51,239 bases of DNA from contig CAJNDS010000551.1 in assembly GCA_905221605.1 (NCBI GenBank), forward strand, positions 1-51,239. The letters run 5' to 3'. Each line of letters begins with the position of its first letter. The stretch's first letter is position 1. This document shows positions 40,900-50,252 of this stretch, piece after piece. The notes beneath the pieces are model-generated. The model was not told the origin of the DNA. It saw only the letters and a program-made list of their open reading frames with translations, and did no database searches. Source of the DNA: Symbiodinium natans. Lineage: Eukaryota; Sar; Dinophyceae; Suessiales; Symbiodiniaceae. Both the position numbers and the translations under genes were made by a program.

Positions 40900-43390
40900 G
40901 CTCGCCGTGAGAACTTCAACTGAGCTTGGAGGCATTAGTTTTTTTTTTTTTTTTCCGATCTTAGGGTTCAGGGCCAGGGTTTAAAAGGTTCCGGGTTGGG
41001 ATTTAATAGGGATTATATAATAGGGGGTACTACAATCCCGACTAAGGACTGTTAGTATAAGGGGGAACATCCCAAGTTCTGAGTCTAGGGCATGGAGTTT
41101 ACCGTTGTTGGCTTCGGCGTATGGGTTTGATGGGCTTTATTGGCTGTAAGGGTCCTCAGGGGCAGAGGGTGAGCAATTAGGAGGTTTAGGGCTAGGGCTT
41201 AGTCGACAGAGGTTCAGATTAGAAGTATGGACTGTCGTACAGGAGAGAGTGCTGTCAGTGTGGGTGCTAAAAGGCCTGCGTAGGGGCCGTTATGAGGGTT
41301 TACGGGGTTTAGGGGGTCTTCGGGCTGTAGGGTGTTTGGGCCTAGGGTTATTTGACATTTAGGTCTTCAGAGCTTTCAAGAACTTTGGGGCTTGCAAGTG
41401 TCTAGTTGAGGGTGTCATGAGGGAGTATGGCATTTGTTAGGGACCAGGGGTTTTGGCCTTGAAGGTTTTTGTGCTTTGAGGAAGAGAGGGCTTCCGGCAT
41501 TGCGATTTGGGGTGTACGGCTGAAGGAGCTTGCTCTGCGGGAAGGACGCGTATGGCGCACCTAATCAAGTGACATGAAACAGGTAGGGAACGACATCCTC
41601 AACAGTCCGAACCCATCCGAAACTCTCCCCTACACCGTTTCGCCATAAGTTCCCTGGTTGTAAAGGGTTTAGTGTTGAGGGGTTTGGTTTAGGAGTCCCC
41701 CTCCGCATGTCAGGAAAGCAAAGGGAGAGTGAGGGTGGCGCACACCCATCTTGGCCGCGGCAGACCCTCCAGAGAATGTGGTAACCTTAAAAGAACCCTA
41801 CTTGGAGGTTCATGAATCAAAAGTAGGGTTATAAGTGGGGTAACCACATAGTCATATCCTTATTTAGGGTACGTACAACCTTACTTGTAAGCACCCAGCA
41901 GCCCCAGCCCCGAATCTTAGAACCCTAAAGCCCCAAAGGGGCTGACGCGTGGGTATGTTGTCGGAGGTTTAGGGCAGGCTTGTGGTGGGGTTGAGCCATT
42001 GTGTAGAGCTTAGGGTTTAGGTCACTGCAGCATTGCAGGTCATGGTATTTCGGGTCGATGGTGGAAGCCATTGATGTCCTGTACCTCTTCAGAGGATGTA
42101 GGGCGTACCATGTTCCTGCTTCATTGCTAGGATGTGAGGGTTTCAAAAGAGCTGGAGGGTTCACCTAGACTCCCAGTTATGAGTTGTTCCTTTTTTCTTT
42201 TGTAGCACTTCGTTTCTCATTAAATTCTAGTAATCCCGAAACCCTAAACCCTAACTAAAGCCGATTCTACTACCGTGTTTCGAGTTTTGAGCCCAGATGG
42301 CCTGATGCTGCAATACACAGCTGTTTAAGCAAAAGCCGCAGTTGTAGCGCAGCACTCTGACGAAAGCCTCAGTGTGCCAACAGTGACAGGCAGGCCGCGA
42401 AGCCCAAGCCCCCCGAAAGATCCCAGAAGCCCCGCAAACTCGAATGACCCCAAAACCCTAAAACCCTAAAACCCTTGTAAAACCCTAAACCCCTAGCACT
42501 CTCCCCAAGGCCCCTACGATCCTCGAATCCCTCAACTCCTCATCTGCCTGGCAACAACAAGAAAGCCCATGGCCCAAAGCACCGAAACATGTCTGACAAT
42601 GAACTTTCAGGTTACCCTAAACCCTAAACCCTCAACCCAGGTCAGGGTTCGAGTCTAGCATGGGATGAGGAGTAGTATAGGGCCAATTTTTGGGCTACTA
42701 ATAGTATTCCCTTGTGCTCCCTATACAATTAATTATACTAGATAAACCCCTAAAGGCCTGTTATAAATGATGAGGCCGCCCCCATATTAGCTCCTGGCAG
42801 CCGCGTTTCTTCGCGCTGGCGGAGCGAGTCGTGCAAGCGTCGAGCAAAGCTTGCCTCCTAAACTTTGGGGACCAAATGAGCCATTAAATTGGAGTTTAGG
42901 GTTTAGGGTTTTGGGTTAAGGGTTGCAACAACACTATGATGCCTATTGAGGTCTATGAACCACAAACCCTTTTTGGGTTCATTTAGCCCCCAAGGAATAG
43001 TCTACCGAGATTTCGTTCCAGTGGCGCAGTGCTCGAGCCAAAACGAAGCAGCACAAGAGGTGTTTTGAACGTCGCTGTTTCATCTGGCTGTTATTGCCCG
43101 CTGCCATTCCGAGTATTTGTGCATGGTATCTTTGAAGAATCTGTCAGGTGCCTCCTTACGGCCTTGGAATCTAACTTGCTGGCTCCGTCCCGCGACACCG
43201 CTGCAGGCCGGAAGCCACGCAAAAACTCAGGGGTGACGTTCAGCGAAGCCGGCGCGCGCAAACGAGTTCGCAAAGCTGACGCGGAGCGTCTCCAAAAACT
43301 CCCTGAACCCCAAACCCTATAAACCATCGTTGAGGCCTGGTGTTTACCTCGCCTCGCACCTGGCTGTGATCATGAAAGAGTCCAAAGGCA
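40900..43390 (+). CDS. Second gene of the tandem unit, copy C, unnamed
   Basis: Islands: 40902-40938 (LAVRTSTELGG), 41742-41779 (ILAAADPPEN), 42801-42878 (the AFLHALAERVVQ exon, here with 2 bases missing after TTTCTTC), 43018-43062 (WRSARAKTKQ), 43109-43310 (longest open version: HGIFEESVRCLLTALESN, then RDTAAGRKPRKNSGVTFSE and KRVRKADAERLQKL) and 43364-43390 (LAVIMKESKG). The 2-nt deletion at about 42815 would break the frame of the 42801 exon. So each of the three copies has some damage, or the islands are not all coding. The Lys/Arg-rich piece at 43240 might be a nuclear targeting stretch. No family recognised. Confidence 0.4.
40998..41073. mobile_element. MITE-like inverted repeat, family 2, unit C, left end lost
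   Basis: Starts in the interior AATAGGGATT module; right end GGACTGTTAGTATAAGGGGG with AACATCCC is intact. Confidence 0.8.
41799..41895. mobile_element. MITE-like inverted repeat, family 1, unit C, right end degraded
   Basis: Left TACTTGGAGGTTCATGAATC; right TTGTAAGCACCCAGCAGCC has lost the ATGAACCTCC match. Confidence 0.75.
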
Positions 43391-43413
43391 GGCAGGGGGT
43401 CCATGAATACTAC

Positions 43414-43511
43414 GAATTGCTTAAGAGCCCCCCTAAAACTAAAAATGTTCTTCCCTATAAGGGCAAGAAAGCGTTTACTGTCTCTTACTTTTTGAGGGCT
43501 CTGTAGCAAAA
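43414..43511. mobile_element. MITE-like inverted repeat, family 3
   Basis: GAATTGCTTAAGAGCCCCCC at left, GAGGGCTCTGTAGCAAAAT at right, AT-rich core. Positions 33890 and 38685 in units A and B hold only the left end, so either they are truncated or this copy regained its right end. Confidence 0.7.
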
Positions 43512-43808
43512 TCATAGAACTGTTGGTGGCAATGAATCTTTTAAGCCCCAAGCCCTTGATGTCACTCTGCTTCACGGTGGCACGGTGCATCGTTTACGCT
43601 ACTCGAGCCTCTGAAAGGGCATAAGGGAGGGACTCCTAGAAGGGTTTAGGGTTTAGGGTTTTGGGTTTAGGGTCTGGAACCCCCAGTGGCCCTTAAAAGC
43701 CCCTAAAGTCCTTAAAAGGGTCCCTCCTTTACCTCGATATTCGTTTGGGAGCCCTTGTGGCACCCATTGGATGCCTGTGCCGGCTTAGTCCATCACTACA
43801 GTTTTCGT

Positions 43809-43896
43809 GGGTTTAGGGTTTAGGGTTTAGGGTTTAGGGTTTAGGGTTTAGGGTTTAGGGTTTAGGGTTTAGGGTTTAGGGTTTAGGGTTTAGGGT
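43809..43896 (+). repeat. Perfect telomeric array (TTTAGGG)n, about 12 copies
   Basis: Uninterrupted heptamers between unit C and the second copy of the CRY-DASH upstream duplication. Confidence 0.98.
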
Positions 43897-43992
43897 GCTG
43901 CGAAGGAAGGGGCAGTCACTTCTAAACTGTAGGTAGATAGTATAGAGCCCCAGGTCGACTTTGTTGAACAAGCTGCCGGAAGGTGTAAACCC

Positions 43993-44099
43993 CCAGAGAC
44001 TCCAAAACCCCTTAATTAAGGAATATACCTTAAATCATATTAGGGTTCCTATTCTAATTTAGGGTATATTCCTTAATTAAGGGGTTTTGGAGTCTCTGG
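43993..44099. mobile_element. Hairpin MITE, family 6, with matching empty site at 27200
   Basis: The first 37 bases (CCAGAGACTCCAAAACCCCT..AATATACC) are repeated perfectly in inverse at the end; weaker pairing extends to about 52 bp per arm around a GTT loop. The paralogous place in copy 1 (about 27198-27212) reads GCAAACCATGCGAAA with no element. ACC stands on both sides, consistent with a 3-bp target duplication. Confidence 0.93.
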
Positions 44100-44192
44100 A
44101 CCCTGCGAATTAGTAAGGATGAAAATATATATCAGCGTTGCTTCGATAGACAACCCAATACAAGCGCATCCATCGAAAGAGGGCAGATGTCT

Positions 44193-44246
44193 AAACCCTA
44201 AACCCTAAACCCTAAACTCTAAACTCTAAACCCTAAACCCTAAACT
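44193..44246 (-). repeat. 54-bp telomeric insertion in copy 2 of the duplication
   Basis: CCCTAAA and CTCTAAA units placed after GCAGATGTCT. Copy 1 continues directly with GAATATCAAAT. Confidence 0.9.
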
Positions 44247-45530
44247 GCATATCCGATGTTTGTTGAAGTGCGGAGTGCTTGCAGTCCCGCCACACTTGCG
44301 TCAGGTTTTGCCAGCTTTGGGCGAGGTGCGCGAAGGACTTGGGGGCATTTCCAGAAATGAGAGTTGTTCTATGAAGGTTCTTGTGTGGCATTGAGGAACC
44401 CACACGGCATTAAGACATGCCTCCACGAAAGATCCGCGTGGGGATTGCGAAAATATTTTTTCGTGAAAGTTCTTATGTAGCCCAGGTTTCGTTCTATGTT
44501 GCCGGCAGCTTCTAGGCTTTCAGTTTCCTGCTAGACTGCCCGGATGGCTCCGAAATACTTGCAGAGCCAAGGGGATCCGGAAACAGGTCTCAGGGCTGGA
44601 TATTCGGCGAAAGTTCCGCGTAAGCCCCGCAGAAGTCGAGGTAGCCATTCCAAGGACAGCACTTATGTGAGGTGTATGTTGGCTGTTATTGGGATTCATA
44701 TCTCTGAAATAGTGAAACCCATCCATTGCCGAAGGAACTGCAAGGCCCTGTATGGTTCTTGACTTGAACCCTAGGCCTGGAACCCTGGACCCTAAACCTT
44801 AAACCCCATCAGACACTTGATTTTGGGAAACCGCATTATCCCGACACGCGGAAAGACGTGCCGCATCATGTGGGGCATGTGCGGCAAGGAGCTCTTGATG
44901 GAGCTTCCGCGCGTGTGATCGGCTGATGGACTGAAACGACGAGAGTCTTCCGAATCATCTGCGCTGGCCAAGCGAAGACTTAAGCTGCTGTACAAATCAT
45001 GTGTTTCACAATGTCAGATGTTTTCCAAGTTTCTTTTGGCGCTAGCACTGCGAGATGTGATAAGCATGCGTCCATGAAGTCTTCTGAAGGCAAAGCACTC
45101 ACTGCAAGGGCAAGCGCTTGAATACTCTTAAGGAATGGCGATCTTGACTCCTGCCAAACGCAGCCATATAGATTGCTCGAACTGTTAACATGCATATACC
45201 AGATATATACCAGTATGCCAACATCACTCTCAGCCAGTCTGTTCTACACCTAACCCTGAAACCCAAAGCCAAACACCATTCCCGTGCTCGCAAACCCTAA
45301 ACTTTACAGTCTGAACCCCAAACCCTGAGCCTGCTTACACGGAACTTGGGTACCCAAGGACTTTCTGCACTTGCGATCGGAAATCCCTCTCCCGAATAAT
45401 GGGGGGGGGGGGGGGGACAGGGTACAGGGTTCAGTTGTTGTTGGAGCCTACGGAAGTTAAGGAGCAAGAGCCGGAAGCAAAACAGTTCTCAGCACTGGTA
45501 CAGATCTTTCACCAGACTGATAGTAGGTCA

Positions 45531-48500
45531 ATGGAAGGCGTAGTTTGTGCTTGGCTGCGCAATGACCTCCGCCTTCATGACAACAGCGTGCTGCACCAGG
45601 CTGGGGCAATGATTGAGCTTCAGTTTGCGTATCGGCGTTGCCCTCCAAACCCAAAGCCCTCGGCCCTACACTGCTTCCAATTGCAAAAAATCGAGAAGGC
45701 AAGGCCCGACTGTGAACTCAATCGATGCTGTCTACCAATAAACGGCCACCTGTGTGGCTTGTTACTGTGCTGGCTTCATGGGTTGAGCTTAAAGTGTTGC
45801 AAGAAGCCTTGCTACAATTAAAGCTTATGAGCCCTACAATGTGGTCTCTGGAAGGTAATGTTGTGCCATGGCTTGATCTGTTGTATTTTGCCAGCTGAAG
45901 CCAGAGTTCCTTGCAGGTGGCGAGGCATCATGGACTGGGGTCTTTCATGGAAATCAAAAGAGTGTAGGAATTATGGTGTGCCTTTGTGTATGTATATATA
46001 TATATATATATATATATGGTGTGTTTTGAGAATGAGATTGCTGCCTCTGATACACAACGCGTCTTTCTGGTGTGTACACCCCTGCCTGGAGAAATCCAGA
46101 GGGCGAGGCGGGTGTAGTACCACCAATCCTTGATCGTTCGCCATAACTAGCCCTGAGCCCTACGAACCCTACTAAGCACACCCTGTTGCCCGAAGGCTGC
46201 AGCTGTGGCGTCCAGGAAGAACCTCCGTGTGCTTCCCGTGTACGACCGCTCCTGAGTTAAAGCCTTCTTCGGTGCCCGAAGCCCTGCAAGCCCTGTATTC
46301 TAACCCGTTTCCCTCAGCCCTGTATCGTAACCCACTTGCAAGCCCTGTAAACCCATCATCCCTATATCCGACACCCCTGGAACCCGAATCCCCACATCCC
46401 TACATCCCTACATCCCTGTATCCGCAGCCCCTGAAACCCCGACCCCCTGAAACCCTGAACCCTGAAAGCCTATGCCCCACATCCCTATATCCCAAAACTC
46501 CAAGCCCTAAACCCTCGCCCTAAACCCTAAACCCTAAAACCCTAAAACCCCAAACCCAGATTCTGGCCGCCGAGGTCTTCGACCCGCGCTACTTCCAGCG
46601 CACGCGCTACGGGACCCTCAGAACAGGCCCTCGCCGTCTCTTCGGCTTCATGGTGTTCATGGTTTAGGGTTTAGGGTTTAGGGTTTAGGGTTTAGGGTTT
46701 GGAAAGGGTGTAGACCTTTACCAAAAACCCAAATTTTCCCAAACCCCTAAAGCTTGAAACCCCAACAGTCGAAGGCAAGCAAGAAGAGCCCAGAGATGCA
46801 GGGGCTCTCCCCCCACTTCGCGGCCCCCAAAGTGCGTAGGTGATTGGAGATATTGGAGACTCCAGGGCTGGGACTTCATTCCCTGAACCACCCCCCGGGT
46901 ATGGGATTTAGGGGTTAGGGTTTAGGATTTAGGGTTTAGGGTTTAGGGTTTAGGGTTTAGGGCTAAGGGTTTAGGTTTAGGGGTTAGGGTTTCCAAGATC
47001 TGAAGCTCCAACGAAAGCCTCCACCCAAAGAAAAGCTGCACTTGGGGATCCGTGTTCCTTGTTCAGACTCAATGAACCCTAAACCCTACCAAGCCCTACA
47101 AAGGCCAAACGCCTGAAATCCCCGGAACCCCCGGAGAAAGCAGAAGACCTGACAACCCGGAAACCCTGAAACCCGGATCATCCAGAATAATAATCATCAT
47201 CATCATAATATTCTGAACAAGAATAAAACTCACCGTCTTCCCACGCAGGCGCTCTCCGCGGCCTCTTCTTGCTGCAGTCCGTCCTCGCCTTGCGGCTTAG
47301 CAGCCCAGTCGAAGCTCGCGGTCCGGGGGTTTGTAGGGTTTAGGGTTTAGGGTTTAGGCTTTAGGGTTTAGGGACTGGGGGGCTTAGGGGCTTAGGGTTA
47401 CGGGGATTCGGGGCTTCGGGGCTTAGGGTTTTGGGATGAGGGGCTTAGGGTTATAGTGTCCAGGGCAGGGTTCAGGGTTAGGGCGGCCAGGCGGGGGCTA
47501 CCGGGGGCCCATGCGGTTTGCTTTGTTGGGCGATGTCTTCAAGATTCCGCTTCCATGCCACCATGGGCCCTGAAAAAGCGGAAGTATTGGTCGTCAGGGT
47601 TCCGGGCTTGTGCTACTTTAGGGCTGAGGGTTTAGGGTTTAGGGATGAGGGTTAGCGGGTTTTGGGCTTAGATCTTCTGCTCATGGGTGGGCCATACTAG
47701 CCCCAATTGCCCTCAACTCTAACCGTCTTCACAGGGTGCCGACAACCTTCGTGATGCCAATGCGGACGAAGGGCGGCACGTGGAGCTGTTTGAGGTTCAG
47801 GGTTGTGTTTTGGGGACTGGGGTTTAGGGTTTAGGGTTTTGGGTTGAGGGTTTATAGGAAGTGGGTTCATGCATCAATCACTCACCAAACTCCGGCAAGA
47901 AATCCTACAAAGCGCCGAACCCTTACGCCCTACGCCCTCAAACCCTACACCTCGAAACCCTAAACCCTAAACCCTAAACCCTACATGTCGTAAGGAAGAG
48001 GCAGCTGCGACGAGTAGGCTCGGACCTCCTGATCAAGGCCTGGACGAGTCGGGACCCACTGAGGGGGAGCCTAATACCCCCTTAGTTAGGGAACGTACCT
48101 TACACGTTCCGCGAGCATATTGGGCAACTAGGTCCAAGTGGCCTGCCGGAGTAACTCAAGAACTTTCGGGCCACAGGTAGCAGTGCACGGAATAGTCTCT
48201 TCACTCCCTACCCCGAACCCTAATTATAAGTAACCCTAAACCCTAAGACCCCAAACCCCAAAACCCCATAAACTTTTAACCCGAATCCTAACCCTAAACC
48301 CTATAAATCCTAAACCCTAAACCCTAAAGTCCCCAAGGCTCACTGCAAGAATGGGCCAGGTCGGCCGCCCGGAGAAGGTCCTCCCAGCACTGCTCGAGCC
48401 TCACGCCGACACCTACGTTCTGACACAGCCACGGGCTTGGCGCTCAGGTTTAGGGTTTCGGGTTTAGGGGGGTAGGGGTGTAGGGGTTTAGGGGTTTAGG

Positions 48501-49996
48501 GGTTTAGGGTTTAGGGTTTAGGGGTTTAGGGGTTTAGGGGTTTAGGGGTTTAGGGGTTTAGGGGTTTAGGGGTTTAGGGGTTTAGGGGTTTAGGGGTTTA
48601 GGGTTTCGGGTTTTGGGTGTTTATAGGGCTTCGGGTTCAGGGTTTGAAAGGGAAGTTTTGGATTCATAGGGTTTGGGGTTAGGGTTTTTGGGTGTAGGGT
48701 TAGGGTGTAATTGGGGTGTAAGGTGTCGGGGCTAAGGTTTTTTTTGGAATCTCGGCGAGTTCGAGTTTGAGTGTCATGCTTTTCTTCTTCGTCACAGTCA
48801 TCAACTTGTACATGGCGCATACTCAGAGCAAAGAGTCTAAGGAAAGCACGGAGAACTGAGTCCTAAATGAGAAAGTAAAGCCATTGTGATGCCTGCTCAT
48901 ATTGTGCAAGAGGTGGCTGTTCAAAGGTCCAGACATTTGCAGCCTCAAAGCCCAACACAATGCAGGATCTGTCAGACATCCAGACAGCGGAATACTTCTC
49001 AAAGCCAGCACCAGACCCTAAATTCTACTAGTGATACGTACCACCCTAACTAAACCCTAAACCTTAAACCCTAAACCCTAAATTCCGTAATTTATTGAGG
49101 GGCTTTGGGCTCTCTGGGCAGTGCGTCCCTCTTGGAGGCAAGAGGTCACCTCTGCTGAGCTCACGATTGACGGCGGAGTGCGACGGGCCTTGGACGACAG
49201 GCGAGATCCGTGAAACCCTAAGGGTTTAGGGTTTAGGGTTTAGGGTTTAGGGTTTAGGGTTTAGGGTTTAGGGTTTAGGGTTTAGGGTCCATGTACCTTA
49301 ATATTATATACTTGGCCCCAGAGTCCCTATATAGGAAATACTTTAAGGCCCAAGTATTCCCTGTTTGGGTACATGGACCCTTAGGGAAAGCTGACCCGCT
49401 GCATCTAGCGGTAGATCTCTCTTGTGGCGTCGATCTGAGTTGCGAGCCTTCGTTTCTGTCGTGGTATACGTACTCCTTACTTTTTGGCGGGCCAAAACGG
49501 GATCAACCCAATATACCTTGGGGCCGGTCAGGTGCCAGTGGCAGTACTGCTGGGGCTCCACTCTCTTCCACAAGGAGTGGCTGAGAGAGAGAGAGAGAGA
49601 GAGAGAGACTTAGTAGTACTTGTAGAGTAGGTAGCCTTTATAACCTTTTTGGGTTCTTATATTCCCTTTTTAACGCCAAAGGTTAGCCTTTAGTTCCCTT
49701 AGGATACTGGAGACAGAGAGAGGGAAGAAAGAGATGACAGGGTGTGCCGAGTTTGGCGGACACAAGTGTCCCCCCCTGCGCCACTGCAAAACATAAGGCA
49801 AAGAAAGAGAGCGCAGACTTCTTGTGACAGATTAAATTAAGAAAAGGTCTTGAGAGAAACTTGATTCGCGAGCCTGGCGTAAGCCGCTGGGCCGCGAACC
49901 CGATCGCGTGCCAACGTGCAGCAGCAGAACATGCCTGTAGGACGACATTGGCTGTGCTTCCGGCCTCGACAATGTGCCCGAGCGCCTTGGCATGAT
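45531..49996 (+). CDS. CRY-DASH: CRY-DASH (cryptochrome/photolyase family), N-terminal domain, nine microexons
   Basis: Exons: 45531-45599, 46196-46243, 46575-46626, 47249-47294, 47995-48037, 48360-48427, 49138-49200, 49532-49574, 49941-49996. All eight joins keep frame and give 162 codons: VVCAWLRNDLRLHDNSVL, ASRKNLRVLPVY, VFDPRYFQRTRYGTLRTG, ALRGLFLLQSVLALR, RQLRRVGSDLLIK, VGRPEKVLPALLEP, QEVTSAELTIDGGVRRAL, YCWGSTLFHK, DDIGCASGLDNVPERLG. Order and landmarks (R-N-D-L-R-x-H-D-N, FDPR, FLLxSVxxLR, GSDL, GxPExVLP, EVTxxEL, WGSTLxH) are those of the antenna-binding half of DASH cryptochromes, blue-light flavoproteins that repair or sense DNA damage. All introns start GC or GA and end AG|G; six of eight hold telomeric tracts. 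The FAD-binding C-terminal half is not found before the next gene, so the gene is truncated or its later exons were missed. Confidence 0.88.
45991..46018 (+). repeat. TA microsatellite in CRY-DASH intron 1
   Basis: (TA)n, about 13 units, after GTATG. Confidence 0.95.
46500..46555 (-). repeat. CCCTAAA tract in CRY-DASH intron 2
   Basis: Pure to slightly degenerate units. The rest of the intron (46290-46500) is decayed CCCTRWA-like sequence with CATCCCTA units. Confidence 0.92.
46663..46700 (+). repeat. TTTAGGG tract in CRY-DASH intron 3
   Basis: Five perfect heptamers; a second tract in the same intron is at 46907-46990. Confidence 0.95.
47335..47395 (+). repeat. TTTAGGG tract in CRY-DASH intron 4
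   Basis: Begins 40 bases after the GC donor and decays into GGGGCTTAGGG units. Further tracts of the same intron lie near 47620-47665 and 47820-47855 (G-strand) and 47955-47985 (C-strand). Confidence 0.92.
48465..48603 (+). repeat. TTTAGGGG 8-mer variant array in CRY-DASH intron 6
   Basis: About 13 copies of GGGGTTTA with two ordinary TTTAGGG units inside. Confidence 0.97.
49218..49288 (+). repeat. Perfect TTTAGGG array in CRY-DASH intron 7
   Basis: About 10 heptamers, immediately preceded by the inverse unit AACCCTAA (49213-49220), giving a head-to-head junction. Confidence 0.97.
49285..49380. mobile_element. MITE-like inverted repeat, family 8, in CRY-DASH intron 7
   Basis: GGGTCCATGTACC at left and GGTACATGGACCC at right, with TACTTGGCCC against GGCCCAAGTA further in; 96 bp. 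It is set in or beside a telomeric tract (TTA on both sides). Confidence 0.85.
49585..49608 (+). repeat. GA microsatellite at the start of CRY-DASH intron 8
   Basis: (GA)n directly after the GAGTGG donor of exon 49532-49574. Confidence 0.95.
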
Positions 49997-49999
49997 GCT

Positions 50000-50065
50000 T
50001 AGGGTTTAGGGTTTAGGGTTTAGGGTTCAGGGTTTAGGGTGTAGGGTTTAGGGTTTAGGGTTGTC
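50000..50065 (+). repeat. TTTAGGG tract after CRY-DASH exon 9
   Basis: Starts within the donor region (GCTTAGGG) of the exon ending at 49996; includes TTCAGGG and TGTAGGG variants. Confidence 0.93.
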
Positions 50066-50252
50066 CAGCTTCGATTGGCGCAGCTGTTTTGTTCTGAGAG
50101 ACCCCACTATCAAGCGGTAAGGAATCCTGTTCAAAGGGTATCTGGGGGGACCCTTCAAAGAAACACCGGGGGCTCACTGTTGTAGCCGGCCTTTGTGCTG
50201 CGGACCTCTACCCCAGGCCAAGTGCAACGACGTTTTTGAATCACCTTCGTAG

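Larger units (their letters stand above)
39550..43440 (+). repeat. Tandem duplication unit C
   Basis: About 3.9 kb, the shortest unit, with the same marker order as A and B. Confidence 0.9.
43940..45530. other. Copy 2 of the segmental duplication upstream of CRY-DASH exon 1
   Basis: Counterpart of 27150-28279. Differences: a hairpin MITE at 43993, a 54-bp telomeric insertion at 44193, and about 400 bp of extra sequence at 44370-44800. Shared stretches include GACGTGCCGCATCATGTGGG and the poly(G) run (45402-45417). No conserved ORF; probably the promoter side of the CRY-DASH gene. Confidence 0.8.

Noticed and set aside
46740-47070. Extra coding-like islands in CRY-DASH intron 3 (46766-46835 and 46999-47065)
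   Set aside because: Adding either breaks the continuous match TRYGTLRTG-ALRGLFLLQS between exons 3 and 4, so they are not part of this protein.
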